Positions 56,468 through 64,000 of a stretch of 64,000 nucleotides of DNA are shown piece after piece. The notes below the pieces were generated by a model. The model saw only the letters and a list, made by a program, of their open reading frames with translations. It was not told where the DNA came from and ran no database searches. The first letter of the stretch is position 1; each line of letters starts with the position of its first letter. The position numbers and the translations under genes were made by a program. Source of the stretch: Truepera radiovictrix DSM 17093 (GTDB lineage Bacteria; Deinococcota; Deinococci; Deinococcales; Trueperaceae). Where the stretch lies: assembly GCF_000092425.1 (NCBI RefSeq), contig NC_014221.1:2361001-2425000 (forward strand), given 5' to 3'.

Positions 56468-57856
56468 CTAGACGAGGTCGAACTGCTCCATGTGGATGTG
56501 CTCTGCGTCCACGCCGACCTCGAGCAAGGCGTCGCGAACGGCGTCCATAAAGGGTGCGGGGCCGCAGATAAAGGCTTCGCGGTGGATGCTCTCTTGCGGC
56601 AAGCGGCGGCGCAGGATGTCGGCGGTGACGAAGCCCTCCTCGATCTTGTGGGCCTCTTCGGGGGGCTCGAGCACGTACGTCCCCGCGCCGAGGGCGCGGA
56701 CGCGCGGCTTGGGCGGCTCCCAGTCCTCGGGCGGCTCCTCGAGCACGTAGACGACCTCGAGGTCGAGAAGCTCTCTAAGCCTCTCGATCTCCTCGCGGTA
56801 GGTGAGCGCCTCCCAGGTCTTGCCCGCGTAGAAAAGGAGCACGGGGCGGGGGTCGCCGCGGTCGGCCATGGTGTGCAGAAAGCTCATAAAGGGGGTGATA
56901 CCGACGCCGCCGGCGAAGAAGAAGTACCCCGTCGCGGGGTAGCGGTCGATGGAGAACGCGCCGTGCGGCCCGTCGACGTACGCGGTCGCCCCGACGGGGA
57001 CGTTTTTGATGTTGGCGGAGAAGTCGCCGAGCTCTTTGATACCGAATTCAAGCTGCCCCCCCCGCTCCGACGACGACGAGAACGAGTAGGGGTGCTCGTC
57101 GATGGTGTAGGGCGAGGCGTCGACCTTGATCCAGGCGAACTGCCCCGGGTGAAAGCGAAAACCGCTGTGCCCGACGGGCTCGAGGGCGAGGGTGTGGGTC
57201 TCCCCGCGCTCCGGCCGCACCGCGGTGACGCGCCAGGGCTGGCGCCGCTGCTGCGCCGGTTTGATGAGGCGCAGCCACACCACCACGCCCACGAAAAAGG
57301 CCGACATGGCGATCCAGAGCGCGTGCTTCCACCAGGTGTTGGTGTAGAGCCCCGCGAGCGCGACGTGGATCTGCGCGGACACGAGGGCGAGGACCGAGAG
57401 AAAGAGGTGCGAGAGCCGCCACGCCTCGTAGTTCATCCGGATCTGCTTGCGAAAGGCCGACAGCCCCCACAAGAGCAGCAAGCAGAGCACTGACAGGAGC
57501 GCAAAGCGGCTCGCCCAGTTGCCGCGCAGCGGGTTGAGGAGCTCTAAGCGCCACGGCTGCTGGATCATCAGGAGCACGGGGTGCGCGAGGATGAGGAGAA
57601 TGGCGACGACCGCGATCTGCTTGTGGTACTGCAAGATGAGGTCGATGCCGTAAGGGGCGGTGACGCGTTTAAAGCGGGCGATCAGCACGAACTGCACCGC
57701 CATCTGCGTGAGCCCCACGAAGCCGAGCGCGATGGAGAGCTCCGTGACGAAGTCGCGGCCGGACGGAATCGGCCGGACGAGCATGAAAAAGAGCGGCGCG
57801 AAGATCACCACCAAGTAGGCCGTAAGCCAGAAAAATCCCGACAACCCACGCCTCAT
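56468..57856 (-). CDS. ferric-reductase-like transmembrane flavoprotein
   Basis: A 462-residue protein. Six or so helices occupy residues 10-220, with paired His (LQYHKQIAVVAILLILAHPV and WRLSHLFLSVLALVSAQIHVAL) for two b-haems. A FAD-binding barrel follows (HPGQFAWIKVDASPYTIDEHPYSFSSS), then NAD(P) motifs (FFAGGVGITPFMSFL and FICGPAPFMDAV). This is the FRE/NOX-like arrangement. It may reduce ferric iron, oxygen or the haems of the co-encoded cytochrome. The ATG is at 57856. Confidence 0.86.
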   Translation of the reverse strand: MRRGLSGFFWLTAYLVVIFAPLFFMLVRPIPSGRDFVTELSIALGFVGLTQMAVQFVLIARFKRVTAPYGIDLILQYHKQIAVVAILLILAHPVLLMIQQPWRLELLNPLRGNWASRFALLSVLCLLLLWGLSAFRKQIRMNYEAWRLSHLFLSVLALVSAQIHVALAGLYTNTWWKHALWIAMSAFFVGVVVWLRLIKPAQQRRQPWRVTAVRPERGETHTLALEPVGHSGFRFHPGQFAWIKVDASPYTIDEHPYSFSSSSERGGQLEFGIKELGDFSANIKNVPVGATAYVDGPHGAFSIDRYPATGYFFFAGGVGITPFMSFLHTMADRGDPRPVLLFYAGKTWEALTYREEIERLRELLDLEVVYVLEEPPEDWEPPKPRVRALGAGTYVLEPPEEAHKIEEGFVTADILRRRLPQESIHREAFICGPAPFMDAVRDALLEVGVDAEHIHMEQFDLV

Positions 57857-58060
57857 CGCCGCGCTACCTCGCTTTCCGGTGCGGTGCGGGGCCCCCCGAA
57901 GGGCGCTCGATTTTGACGCGCGCCCCAGGGCTCCCCCGAAGACCCTTGTGAAGACCCGAATGCCTCAATCTAGCACACCCGCTTTGTAACGGCAACGACG
58001 AGTGAGCGGACGCTCCTGACACGTGAGGCTGCAAGGGGCGCATTCATGCTAAGCTCATCC

Positions 58061-59575
58061 ATGAACCGTTCGGTTGCAAGGTTGGCCCTTGCGCCCCTAC
58101 TGGGGTTGGCGGGCTGCTTGATTGGCTCTCCGGAGGCGCTCGACTTCGCCAATGACCCGCGCATCCTCCGCGGCAGCTACCGCGGGGTCGTGGACGCCCG
58201 CACCTCGTCTGCTACCATAGCGCTCTCCGCCGACAGCCGCCTGTTGGCGATGAGCGCGGGCGACGGGCTCGCGGCCGTGCAGCTCTGGGACGTTCAAACC
58301 CAGACGGCCGTCAAGGGGCTGGGGAGGCTACCCGACGAAGCGTTCTTCTCGGGCGCCGCAGACGTCGCCATCAGCGCCGACGGCGCACGCGTCGCCAACC
58401 TCTTCCTCGACCGCGTGCAGCTCTGGGACACGGTGACGGGCACCGAGCGCTACCGCCTGGACGCCGGTCCGGCTTTGGGGCCTTGCAGCTATGCGTGCTT
58501 GCAGCGGCTCGAGCTGAGCGCCCGCGCCGACCTCCTCGCCGTCGCGGGCGGCGACCGCCCACGCGTCGCCCTCTACGAGGGGGAGGCGGGGGCGCTCCTC
58601 AGCGTGCTCGAGGCCCCCGGCAGCACCGTCGAGGAGCTCGCCATGAGCCCAGGCGGGGAGCGCCTCGCGGTGCTGACCAGCGACTACACGGACGCGAACG
58701 ACAACCAACCCTTTTACCTCCAGGTGTGGAGCCCGCTCGACGCGAGCGCGCCGGGCGCGGCGCACCTCGCCTTTACGGGCTCGAGCCGCTGGCCCCAACG
58801 CCTGGCGCTCGCTTTGAGCGCGGACGGCAGCACGCTCGCTTTCACCGGCGACGCCAAGGTGCGCGTCATCGACCTCCAGACACGGGCCGAAACGGTGCTC
58901 CCGCTGCCCCACGACACCCAGTCGCTGGCGCTGAGCCCGGGCGGGGAGCAGCTCGCGGTCGGCCACTTCCGCCCGAATGGGCGCGCGGCCCTGAAGGTTT
59001 ACGAGGTCGCAAGTGGGCGCATGCTGGCCGACCACGACGGCCCCGCCTCCGTGCGGTGGAGCGACGACGGGCGTTTTCTGCTCGTCGTCGGCGCCGCCGA
59101 ACCCGCAGACGCTGGGGCCCCACACAACCAGATCCCCGAGGATAGCGGAGCGCCCAAGCTGCTGCGCGCCGACGACCTCGCCACCGTCGGCCACTTTGAA
59201 AACGGAGAGCTCCACAGGCTCGAGCTAGAGGCCACCCCCACCTACGTGACGGCGCAGCACTACCGCGTCGCCGGCACCGTCCGCGTCGACGGGGGCGCCG
59301 GGGCGCCCTTTTCCGGCACCGTCCGGGGCAGCGAAGCGCAGCGGTACCTGGCGCCTCGGGCGCGCCTACCGAATCCTGCCGAGTTGACGCTCGAGCTGGC
59401 GGGCTACCCCTGGGTGCTGCACGGCTTTCAGGATTGGGAGCAGGACGAAACCGAAAGCCGCCCCGGCGGTGTAGCTCTCAGCCACCAGAAGCTCGGGTCG
59501 TGGGAGGGCTACGCCGAGATCGCCGGGGAGACCAGCACGGCCTTCTACCCGTTCTACCTCGAGCGCGCCGAATAG
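58061..59575 (+). CDS. beta-propeller (WD40-like) lipoprotein
   Basis: A 504-residue lipoprotein. Signal with lipobox LAGC (Cys19). From residue 40 on come repeats such as ALSADSRLLAMSAGDGLAAVQLWDVQTQTAV, ISADGARVANLFLDRVQLWDTVTG and LSPGGEQLAVGHFRPNG, giving a seven-bladed propeller. The last 120 residues form a different beta-rich domain. The ATG at 58061 is used because it starts the signal peptide and follows TAAGCT (58050-58055) by five bases; an ATG at 58046 is also in frame. The role is unknown. Confidence 0.76.
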   Translation: MNRSVARLALAPLLGLAGCLIGSPEALDFANDPRILRGSYRGVVDARTSSATIALSADSRLLAMSAGDGLAAVQLWDVQTQTAVKGLGRLPDEAFFSGAADVAISADGARVANLFLDRVQLWDTVTGTERYRLDAGPALGPCSYACLQRLELSARADLLAVAGGDRPRVALYEGEAGALLSVLEAPGSTVEELAMSPGGERLAVLTSDYTDANDNQPFYLQVWSPLDASAPGAAHLAFTGSSRWPQRLALALSADGSTLAFTGDAKVRVIDLQTRAETVLPLPHDTQSLALSPGGEQLAVGHFRPNGRAALKVYEVASGRMLADHDGPASVRWSDDGRFLLVVGAAEPADAGAPHNQIPEDSGAPKLLRADDLATVGHFENGELHRLELEATPTYVTAQHYRVAGTVRVDGGAGAPFSGTVRGSEAQRYLAPRARLPNPAELTLELAGYPWVLHGFQDWEQDETESRPGGVALSHQKLGSWEGYAEIAGETSTAFYPFYLERAE

Positions 59576-60483
59576 GCCACCTGCACCCGCTCCGCGACCC
59601 CGGGCACGTCCCTTGCGGCGAGCACTTGCGCGAGCGCCTCGGCCCCCGCCACGAGGCGCGGCGCGGGGCGGCTAAAAAAGCTGTTGGCGTCGGCGGCCCA
59701 CACCGCGCCCCGGCGCACCGCGCGCAGCGTTCGCGCTTCGGGGTGCTCGTAGAGCGCCGCGGCGAAGGCGCGGTTGGCCGCGAGGTCGTAGCCGCACGCG
59801 ACCATCACGATCACGTCGGGGTCGGCCTCGAGCAACCGCTCCCAGGTGACGCGCGCGGAGACCTCGCCGGGGCGCCCCAGCGCGTCCTCGCCGCCGGCGG
59901 CCGCGACCTGCTCCGGCACCCAGTGCCCGCCGTAAAAGGGCGGGTCGGGCCACTCGAGCATCAGCACGCGCGGCCGCGGCGCCGGTTTGGGGAGGCGCGC
60001 TAGGCGCTCCCACCGCGCTTTAAGCTCGCCCACAAGCGCCGCCGCCCGCTCCGGCACGCCCGCCGCCGCCCCGACGCGCCCGATGTCACGCCACACGCCC
60101 GCGACGCTCGTCCCGCTAAGGCTCAGCGTCTGCGTACCCGCCGGGAGCACGTCGGGGAGAAACTGCAGCGTCTCCTGAACCGTCCCCACGCTCACCGCGC
60201 ACACGTCGCACACCCCTTGGGTGACGATGAGGTCGGGCTTGAGGCGCGCCAAGAGGTCGCCGTCGACCTTGTAGAGCGCCCGCCCCTCCTGCACCGCGCG
60301 ACAGACCGCCTCGTCGATCGCGCGCGCGTCTAGGTCGTGCGGCAAGATGCTGCTCGTGATGCGCGGCAGCCGCTGCACCTCGGGGGGGAAGTCGCACTCG
60401 TGCGACACCGCTACGAGCTGCTCCCCAAGTCCCAGCGCGCAGACGATCTCCGAGGCGCTAGGTAACAGGCTGACGATCCGCAC
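59554..60483 (-). CDS. BtuF-like cobalamin-binding protein, signal-less (second copy)
   Basis: A 309-residue protein of the helical-backbone metal/B12 receptor type. The start IVSLLPSASEIVCALGLGEQLVAVSHECDFP is typical, as are LKPDLIVTQGVCDVCAV and EADPDVIVMVACGYDL. No signal peptide precedes it, since GTG 60483 opens directly on the first strand. It overlaps the paralogue upstream by 26 bases. It likely binds cobalamin or a precursor; whether it is exported is unclear. No BtuCD genes are in the window. Confidence 0.8.
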   Translation of the reverse strand: MRIVSLLPSASEIVCALGLGEQLVAVSHECDFPPEVQRLPRITSSILPHDLDARAIDEAVCRAVQEGRALYKVDGDLLARLKPDLIVTQGVCDVCAVSVGTVQETLQFLPDVLPAGTQTLSLSGTSVAGVWRDIGRVGAAAGVPERAAALVGELKARWERLARLPKPAPRPRVLMLEWPDPPFYGGHWVPEQVAAAGGEDALGRPGEVSARVTWERLLEADPDVIVMVACGYDLAANRAFAAALYEHPEARTLRAVRRGAVWAADANSFFSRPAPRLVAGAEALAQVLAARDVPGVAERVQVAYSARSR

Positions 60484-61246
60484 GAACCACCTCCACGATC
60501 TCGCGGAGCGCCCGGTAGCCCGCCACGAGCCCCGGCCCGGGGCGCCCCAGGTAGGCTTCGGGGACGCAGAACACGGCCCCGCGCTGCACCGCCCGCACCC
60601 CTTGCCACGCGGGGTTGCGCCGCACCACCTCGGGGCGGTACTTGCGCGGGTCGACCCCGCACCACGACACGACGATGGCGTCGGGGTCGAGCGCGGCGAC
60701 CTCCTCATCGGAGAGCGGGCGGCTCCTAACCTCCTCTTCCCCGAGCGGGTTGCGCGCGCCGGCCAGCACCAAGAGGTCGTGCACCCAGCTCCGGCGCCCC
60801 GGCGCGATCGTCGGGCGGTTCCACCACTGCACGAGGACGCTGGGCGCCGCCTCTGCGCTGCAGTCGACGAGCTCGGCGCGCATCTTATGGATGAGCGCCT
60901 CCCCCCGTTCGGCTACCCCCAGGGCGTGCGCGATCTCGCGGATGCTGGCGTAGACGTCCTCCAGGCTCACGGGCTGGGGCGCGAGGTACCGTAGCCCCGC
61001 CGCCTCGAGGCCCGCGACCACCCGCTCGTGCCCCGGTACCGTCAGCGAGGCGAGCACCAGGTCGGGCTGAAGCGCGCACACGGCCGCGATGTCGATCTGC
61101 AAGTCCGGCCCGACGCGCGGCAGACCGGCCAAGGCTTCGGCGGGCCGGTCCGAGTGGCTGTCCACGCCGACGAGCAAGTCCGCGCAGCCGAGCGCGCAGA
61201 CGATCTCGGTGTTCGAGCAGGCGAGCGAGACCACGCGAGGGCTCAC
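60458..61246 (-). CDS. BtuF-like cobalamin-binding protein, signal-less (first copy)
   Basis: A 262-residue paralogue of the next gene, starting SPRVVSLACSNTEIVCALGCADLLVGVDSHSD. LQPDLVLASLTVPGHERVV and DPDAIVVSWCGVDPRKY are family segments. GTG 61246 is selected by GGGAGG six bases before it; the open frame upstream lies within the adenosyltransferase gene. It also lacks a signal peptide. The order PduO type, BtuF-like, BtuF-like suggests an operon for cobalamin handling. Confidence 0.8.
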   Translation of the reverse strand: MSPRVVSLACSNTEIVCALGCADLLVGVDSHSDRPAEALAGLPRVGPDLQIDIAAVCALQPDLVLASLTVPGHERVVAGLEAAGLRYLAPQPVSLEDVYASIREIAHALGVAERGEALIHKMRAELVDCSAEAAPSVLVQWWNRPTIAPGRRSWVHDLLVLAGARNPLGEEEVRSRPLSDEEVAALDPDAIVVSWCGVDPRKYRPEVVRRNPAWQGVRAVQRGAVFCVPEAYLGRPGPGLVAGYRALREIVEVVRADRQPVT

Positions 61247-61247
61247 G

Positions 61248-61832
61248 TCACACCTCCCGCGGGCGCTCCCGCGCGCGCCACGGGGTCTCGGGGGTCTGCG
61301 AGCGTACGTTGACAAAGCGCGCGAGGACGAATAGGAGGTCAGAAAGGCGGTTTAAGTAGACCCCGACGTGCGGGTTCACCGCCTCCTCGTGGGCGAGCCC
61401 GGCGACGCGGCGTTCGGCGCGGCGCACGACCGTGCGCGCGAGGTGCAAGCTCGCCGCCGCCGGGTGCCCACCGGGGAGGATAAAGGCCTTTAAGGGGGGC
61501 AGCTCGGCCTCTAAGCGGTCGATGTGGCGCTCGAGCTCCTCGGCGTCGGCCGCGCTCAGCGGGACGAGGTTGGCGCGGTACTTGGAGCTCAAAGGCGTCG
61601 CGAGGTCGGTGCCGACCTCGAAGAGGGTGCGCTGCAGCGCGTCTAAGAGCGCGTCCACGTCATCGTCGCCCCCTAGCGGCGAGCGCCCGAGCTGCGCGCG
61701 CGCGAGCCCTAGTAGCGCGTTCGCCTCGTCCACCGTCCCGTACGCCTCGACGCGGGCGGCGTCTTTGGAGACGCGCTCGCCGCCGTAGAGCGCGGTCGTC
61801 CCCCCGTCTCCGGTGCGGGTGTAGATCTTCAT
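61248..61832 (-). CDS. PduO-type cob(I)alamin adenosyltransferase
   Basis: A 194-residue trimeric enzyme that makes adenosylcobalamin. The N-terminal ATP motif MKIYTRTGDGGTTALYGGERVSKD is classic. EAYGTVDEANALLGLAR and RRAERRVAGL followed by VYLNRLSDLLFVLARFVN are also conserved. On its strand TACGCT ends seven bases before the ATG at 61832. It begins a cobalamin operon with two binding proteins. Confidence 0.94.
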   Translation of the reverse strand: MKIYTRTGDGGTTALYGGERVSKDAARVEAYGTVDEANALLGLARAQLGRSPLGGDDDVDALLDALQRTLFEVGTDLATPLSSKYRANLVPLSAADAEELERHIDRLEAELPPLKAFILPGGHPAAASLHLARTVVRRAERRVAGLAHEEAVNPHVGVYLNRLSDLLFVLARFVNVRSQTPETPWRARERPREV

Positions 61833-61984
61833 AGCCCCTAGCGTACGCCACGGCGGGGCGTCGGGGCGTTGCGCTGGCGCGCGGGTGGTAGCACCGCCGC
61901 CCTACGCTAGAACCCGCGCGCCGGTCAGCGCTGGAAAGCTCGTGGGGCAGCCGTTCGCGGGGACGCGCCAATATCAGCCCGCAC

Positions 61985-61990
61985 TATAAT
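61985..61990 (+). promoter_or_regulatory. -10 box for the small protein at 62036
   Basis: Perfect TATAAT, 46 bases before the start. No good -35 box is visible at 16-18 bases. Confidence 0.45.
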
Positions 61991-62035
61991 TGGCGCCCGC
62001 AGAAGGTGCTACGCTCGCTCCGTAGGAGGAGCAGC

Positions 62036-62518
62036 ATGTTCGACAAGCTAAACGAGTTTTTCAACCAAGACCCTAAACGCCAGGACGACTACCGCGACTT
62101 CGAGCGCCGCTACCGCGAAGACCCCAACAGCATCTCCGACGAGGAGGCCGCCCGCCGCTACCGCGAGCTGATGGCCCACATGGAGGACGACGACGAGGTC
62201 GACGCGCAAGAGGAGTACGAGCAGGTGTTTGCGCGCATGACGCCCGAGGAGCGCCGCGCGCTCGCGCGGCGCTACCAAGAGGCGACCCGCGACCCGAGCC
62301 GCCGGTACCAAGGCTACCGCGACGACTACGACGACGAGCGGGCGACCTCGCCGCGCGAACTCGCGCGCATGACCCGCCGCGCCTCGAAAGAGGACCCGGA
62401 CCTCTTGGAGAGCCTCCTCGGCCCCAACAACCCGCTCAACTCCACCGGCGGCCGCGCCGCGCTCGCCGGGCTCGCCGCGCTCGCCGCGCGCAAGTACTTG
62501 GGCGGACGCCGCCGCTAA
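62036..62518 (+). CDS. acidic/basic helical protein of unknown function
   Basis: A 160-residue highly charged protein beginning MFDKLNEFFNQDPKRQDDYRDFERRYRE. Asp, Glu, Arg and Tyr dominate (DEEAARRYRELMAHMEDDDEVDAQEEY). The last 30 residues (GGRAALAGLAALAARKYLGG) may be a weak amphipathic or membrane helix. I recognise no family. The ATG at 62036 has GGAGGAG at 62025-62031, favouring it over an upstream start at 62006. A strong terminator follows. Confidence 0.72.
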   Translation: MFDKLNEFFNQDPKRQDDYRDFERRYREDPNSISDEEAARRYRELMAHMEDDDEVDAQEEYEQVFARMTPEERRALARRYQEATRDPSRRYQGYRDDYDDERATSPRELARMTRRASKEDPDLLESLLGPNNPLNSTGGRAALAGLAALAARKYLGGRRR

Positions 62519-62530
62519 AGGCTCCCCGTG

Positions 62531-62562
62531 GGCGCGCTGAAACGTTTCAGCGCGCCTTTTTT
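62531..62562 (+). terminator. rho-independent terminator
   Basis: GGCGCGCTGAAAC (62531-62543) is followed at once by its reverse complement (62544-62556) and six T. Confidence 0.9.
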
Positions 62563-62612
62563 GTGCACGCTGGGCGCGTGGCGGCGCGCGCGGGCGTCCC
62601 GTAAACTAAAGG

Positions 62613-63788
62613 GTGCTCACCCCCCCCACCCCCCCCGACGCCCCGACCGCACCCGAGGGGCGGCTCGCGGTCATTGACATCGTGCGCGGCGTCGCGCTCT
62701 TGGGCATCTTCACCGTCAACATGCTGTTTTTCAGCTCCCCGGCGGGGTACTTCGGACTCACCCGCACCTGGCCGGGGGAGCTTAACTGGTGGCTCGAGGC
62801 CGCCGTGCGCACCTTTTTTCAGGGGGCGTTCTACGCCCTCTTCTCCTTTCTCTTCGGGCTCGGCTTCGCGTTGCAGCTGCGGCGCGGGCGCGCGGCGCTG
62901 CCGCGCTTTCGCCGCCGCTTGCTGGTGCTTTTGGGCATCGGCGCGCTCCACGCGAGCTTGATCTGGTACGGCGACATCCTGCTGAGCTACGCGGCGGCGG
63001 GGTTTGTGCTCGCGCCCTTTGCCTTTCGCCGCACCGGGGTGGTCATCGCCGGCGCCGCCCTCTTTTTCACGCTCTCGAGCGGTTCGTACCTGGGTTTTTG
63101 GGACCTCGGGTTCGCGGGGCGCGCGCCGTGGCTGACGCTCGCCGCTTTCGACCGGACCTTCGGCGAGGGGACGTACCCCGAGGTCGTCGCGTACCAGCTC
63201 CGCCTCCTCGGGCGCGAGGTGCTCAACTTCCCGAGCTTTCTACCGACCGTGTTGTGGCTGTTTCTCCTAGGGCTCCTGGCGGGACGCCACGAGGTCTTCG
63301 CCCGCCCCAACCGCCGCCTCTGGCTCTGGGTGCTCGCCGCCGCCCTGCCCTTGGCGCTCATCTTCAAGGGGTTTTACGCCACCTGGCTGCTCACTGGGAC
63401 GCGGCACCCCTTCTCGCTCGCCTTTTCGTTCGCCCTCGGCGGGCCCGCGCTGATGTTCGTCTACCTCGCCCTCTTGAACCTGCTCCTGGCGCGCGCGCGG
63501 TGGCGGCAGCGCCTCGGCTTTTTCGGCGCCGCGGGGCGCATGGCGCTCAGCAACTACCTCGCCCAGTCGCTCATCTGCACGCTCATCTTTAACGGTTACG
63601 GGCTCGGTTACTGGGGGGAGTTGGGCCTCACCGTCACGCTCCCCTTGGCGCTCGCCATCTTCGCCCTGCAGGCGGTCTTTAGCGTCCTCTGGTTGCGGCA
63701 CTTCCGCTTCGGCCCCGCCGAGTGGGTCTGGCGCAGCCTCACCTACGGCGCGCCCCAACCGCTGCGCCACGCGCGCGCGGGGTCGTGA
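62613..63788 (+). CDS. DUF418 family membrane protein
   Basis: A 391-residue protein with about nine membrane helices. The N-terminus RLAVIDIVRGVALLGIFTVNMLFF is the usual opening, and GRMALSNYLAQSLICTLIFNGYGLGYWG in the C-terminal third is the DUF418 signature. FSFLFGLGFALQL fits too. Function is unknown; acyl transfer has been suggested because the fold resembles acyltransferase 3. GTG 62613 follows TAAACT (62602-62607) by five bases. The next gene overlaps (GTGA). Confidence 0.88.
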   Translation: MLTPPTPPDAPTAPEGRLAVIDIVRGVALLGIFTVNMLFFSSPAGYFGLTRTWPGELNWWLEAAVRTFFQGAFYALFSFLFGLGFALQLRRGRAALPRFRRRLLVLLGIGALHASLIWYGDILLSYAAAGFVLAPFAFRRTGVVIAGAALFFTLSSGSYLGFWDLGFAGRAPWLTLAAFDRTFGEGTYPEVVAYQLRLLGREVLNFPSFLPTVLWLFLLGLLAGRHEVFARPNRRLWLWVLAAALPLALIFKGFYATWLLTGTRHPFSLAFSFALGGPALMFVYLALLNLLLARARWRQRLGFFGAAGRMALSNYLAQSLICTLIFNGYGLGYWGELGLTVTLPLALAIFALQAVFSVLWLRHFRFGPAEWVWRSLTYGAPQPLRHARAGS

Positions 63789-64000
63789 GGTCGCGCCTCG
63801 TGCGCGCCGCCCGCACCTGGCCGGGGGTGCGGGGCTGGGGGGAGACGCTCCTGGCGCTCGCGGTCTTCGCCGCGCTCGCGCTGCCCCTGGGACGTTGGGG
63901 TGGGCTGCTCGAGGCATCCGCCGCGCTCCCCCCCGGAGCGGCCCTGAGAGTCGTTCTGCGCGCCTTTTTCGTACCGAGCGCGCTTGAAGAGATCCTCTTT
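63785..64000 (+). CDS. CPBP-family intramembrane protease, N-terminal fragment
   Basis: Open from GTG 63785 to the window end, 72 codons. A membrane segment (LALAVFAALALPLG) is followed by AFFVPSALEEILF, which is the Glu-Glu motif of CPBP/ABI-type proteases just before the window ends. GTG overlaps the DUF418 stop (GTGA), so the two are coupled. Only the first quarter is visible. Confidence 0.65.
   Translation, partial: MRSRLVRAARTWPGVRGWGETLLALAVFAALALPLGRWGGLLEASAALPPGAALRVVLRAFFVPSALEEILF

Overview
The window is a GC-rich bacterial chromosome segment. I read it as a member of the Deinococcota, possibly Trueperaceae. This is inference from gene content: CrtI, RadA, a PIN/TRAM protein, DUF2089 and DUF3618 proteins, and a two-subunit glycyl-tRNA synthetase. 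It is also inferred from about ten genes whose start codon sits 5-7 bases after a TANNNT -10 box, the leaderless arrangement known from Deinococcus. No marker seen here fixes the genus.

Positions 1-5430 hold a sugar or polyol uptake and oxidation operon: binding protein, two permeases, an SDR and a zinc alcohol dehydrogenase, with a fragment of another dehydrogenase at the edge. Next come pyruvate dehydrogenase E1 and E2 (5.6-10 kb), a small coiled protein, a decayed Uma2 gene and an SDR. Then follow crtI, glgC and a divergent three-gene set (type III polyketide synthase, methyltransferase, FAD monooxygenase; 14.7-17.6 kb) likely to make a phenolic lipid or quinone. After mtnN come two envelope or stress operons: a small ORF with DUF4097 and DUF2089 genes behind a strong palindromic promoter, and a coiled-coil/holin-like/DUF3618 set. 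The leucine genes (22.5-26.4 kb) sit behind what looks like a leucine leader peptide and attenuator.

From 26.6 to 39 kb are housekeeping and metabolic genes: a hydrolase-fold lipoprotein lacking catalytic residues, moaB, an aminotransferase, a P-loop protein, an enolase-superfamily epimerase, glyQS, a ClpC-like ATPase without the usual middle domain, radA and a PIN/TRAM protein. A capsular glycosyltransferase gene is split by a TnpB-only transposon at 39.6-40.9 kb. Then follow a 2Fe-2S protein, pgi, a UbiA prenyltransferase and tRNAs Asp, Phe and Thr.

The accessory region of most interest is 45.3-52.3 kb. It has a 13-repeat CRISPR array with no cas genes in the window, a non-coding segment with three exact DnaA-box sequences (two forming a perfect dyad), and an 1819-residue protein joining a DUF4011-type superfamily 1 helicase, a Vsr/MTES_1575-like nuclease and a GreA/GreB C-terminal domain. 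After it come a SIMPL protein, a frameshifted DinB gene, an aldehyde dehydrogenase, a dihaem cytochrome with a ferric-reductase-like flavoprotein, a beta-propeller lipoprotein, a cobalamin cluster (PduO-type adenosyltransferase and two BtuF-like proteins), a small acidic protein, a DUF418 membrane protein and the start of a CPBP protease.
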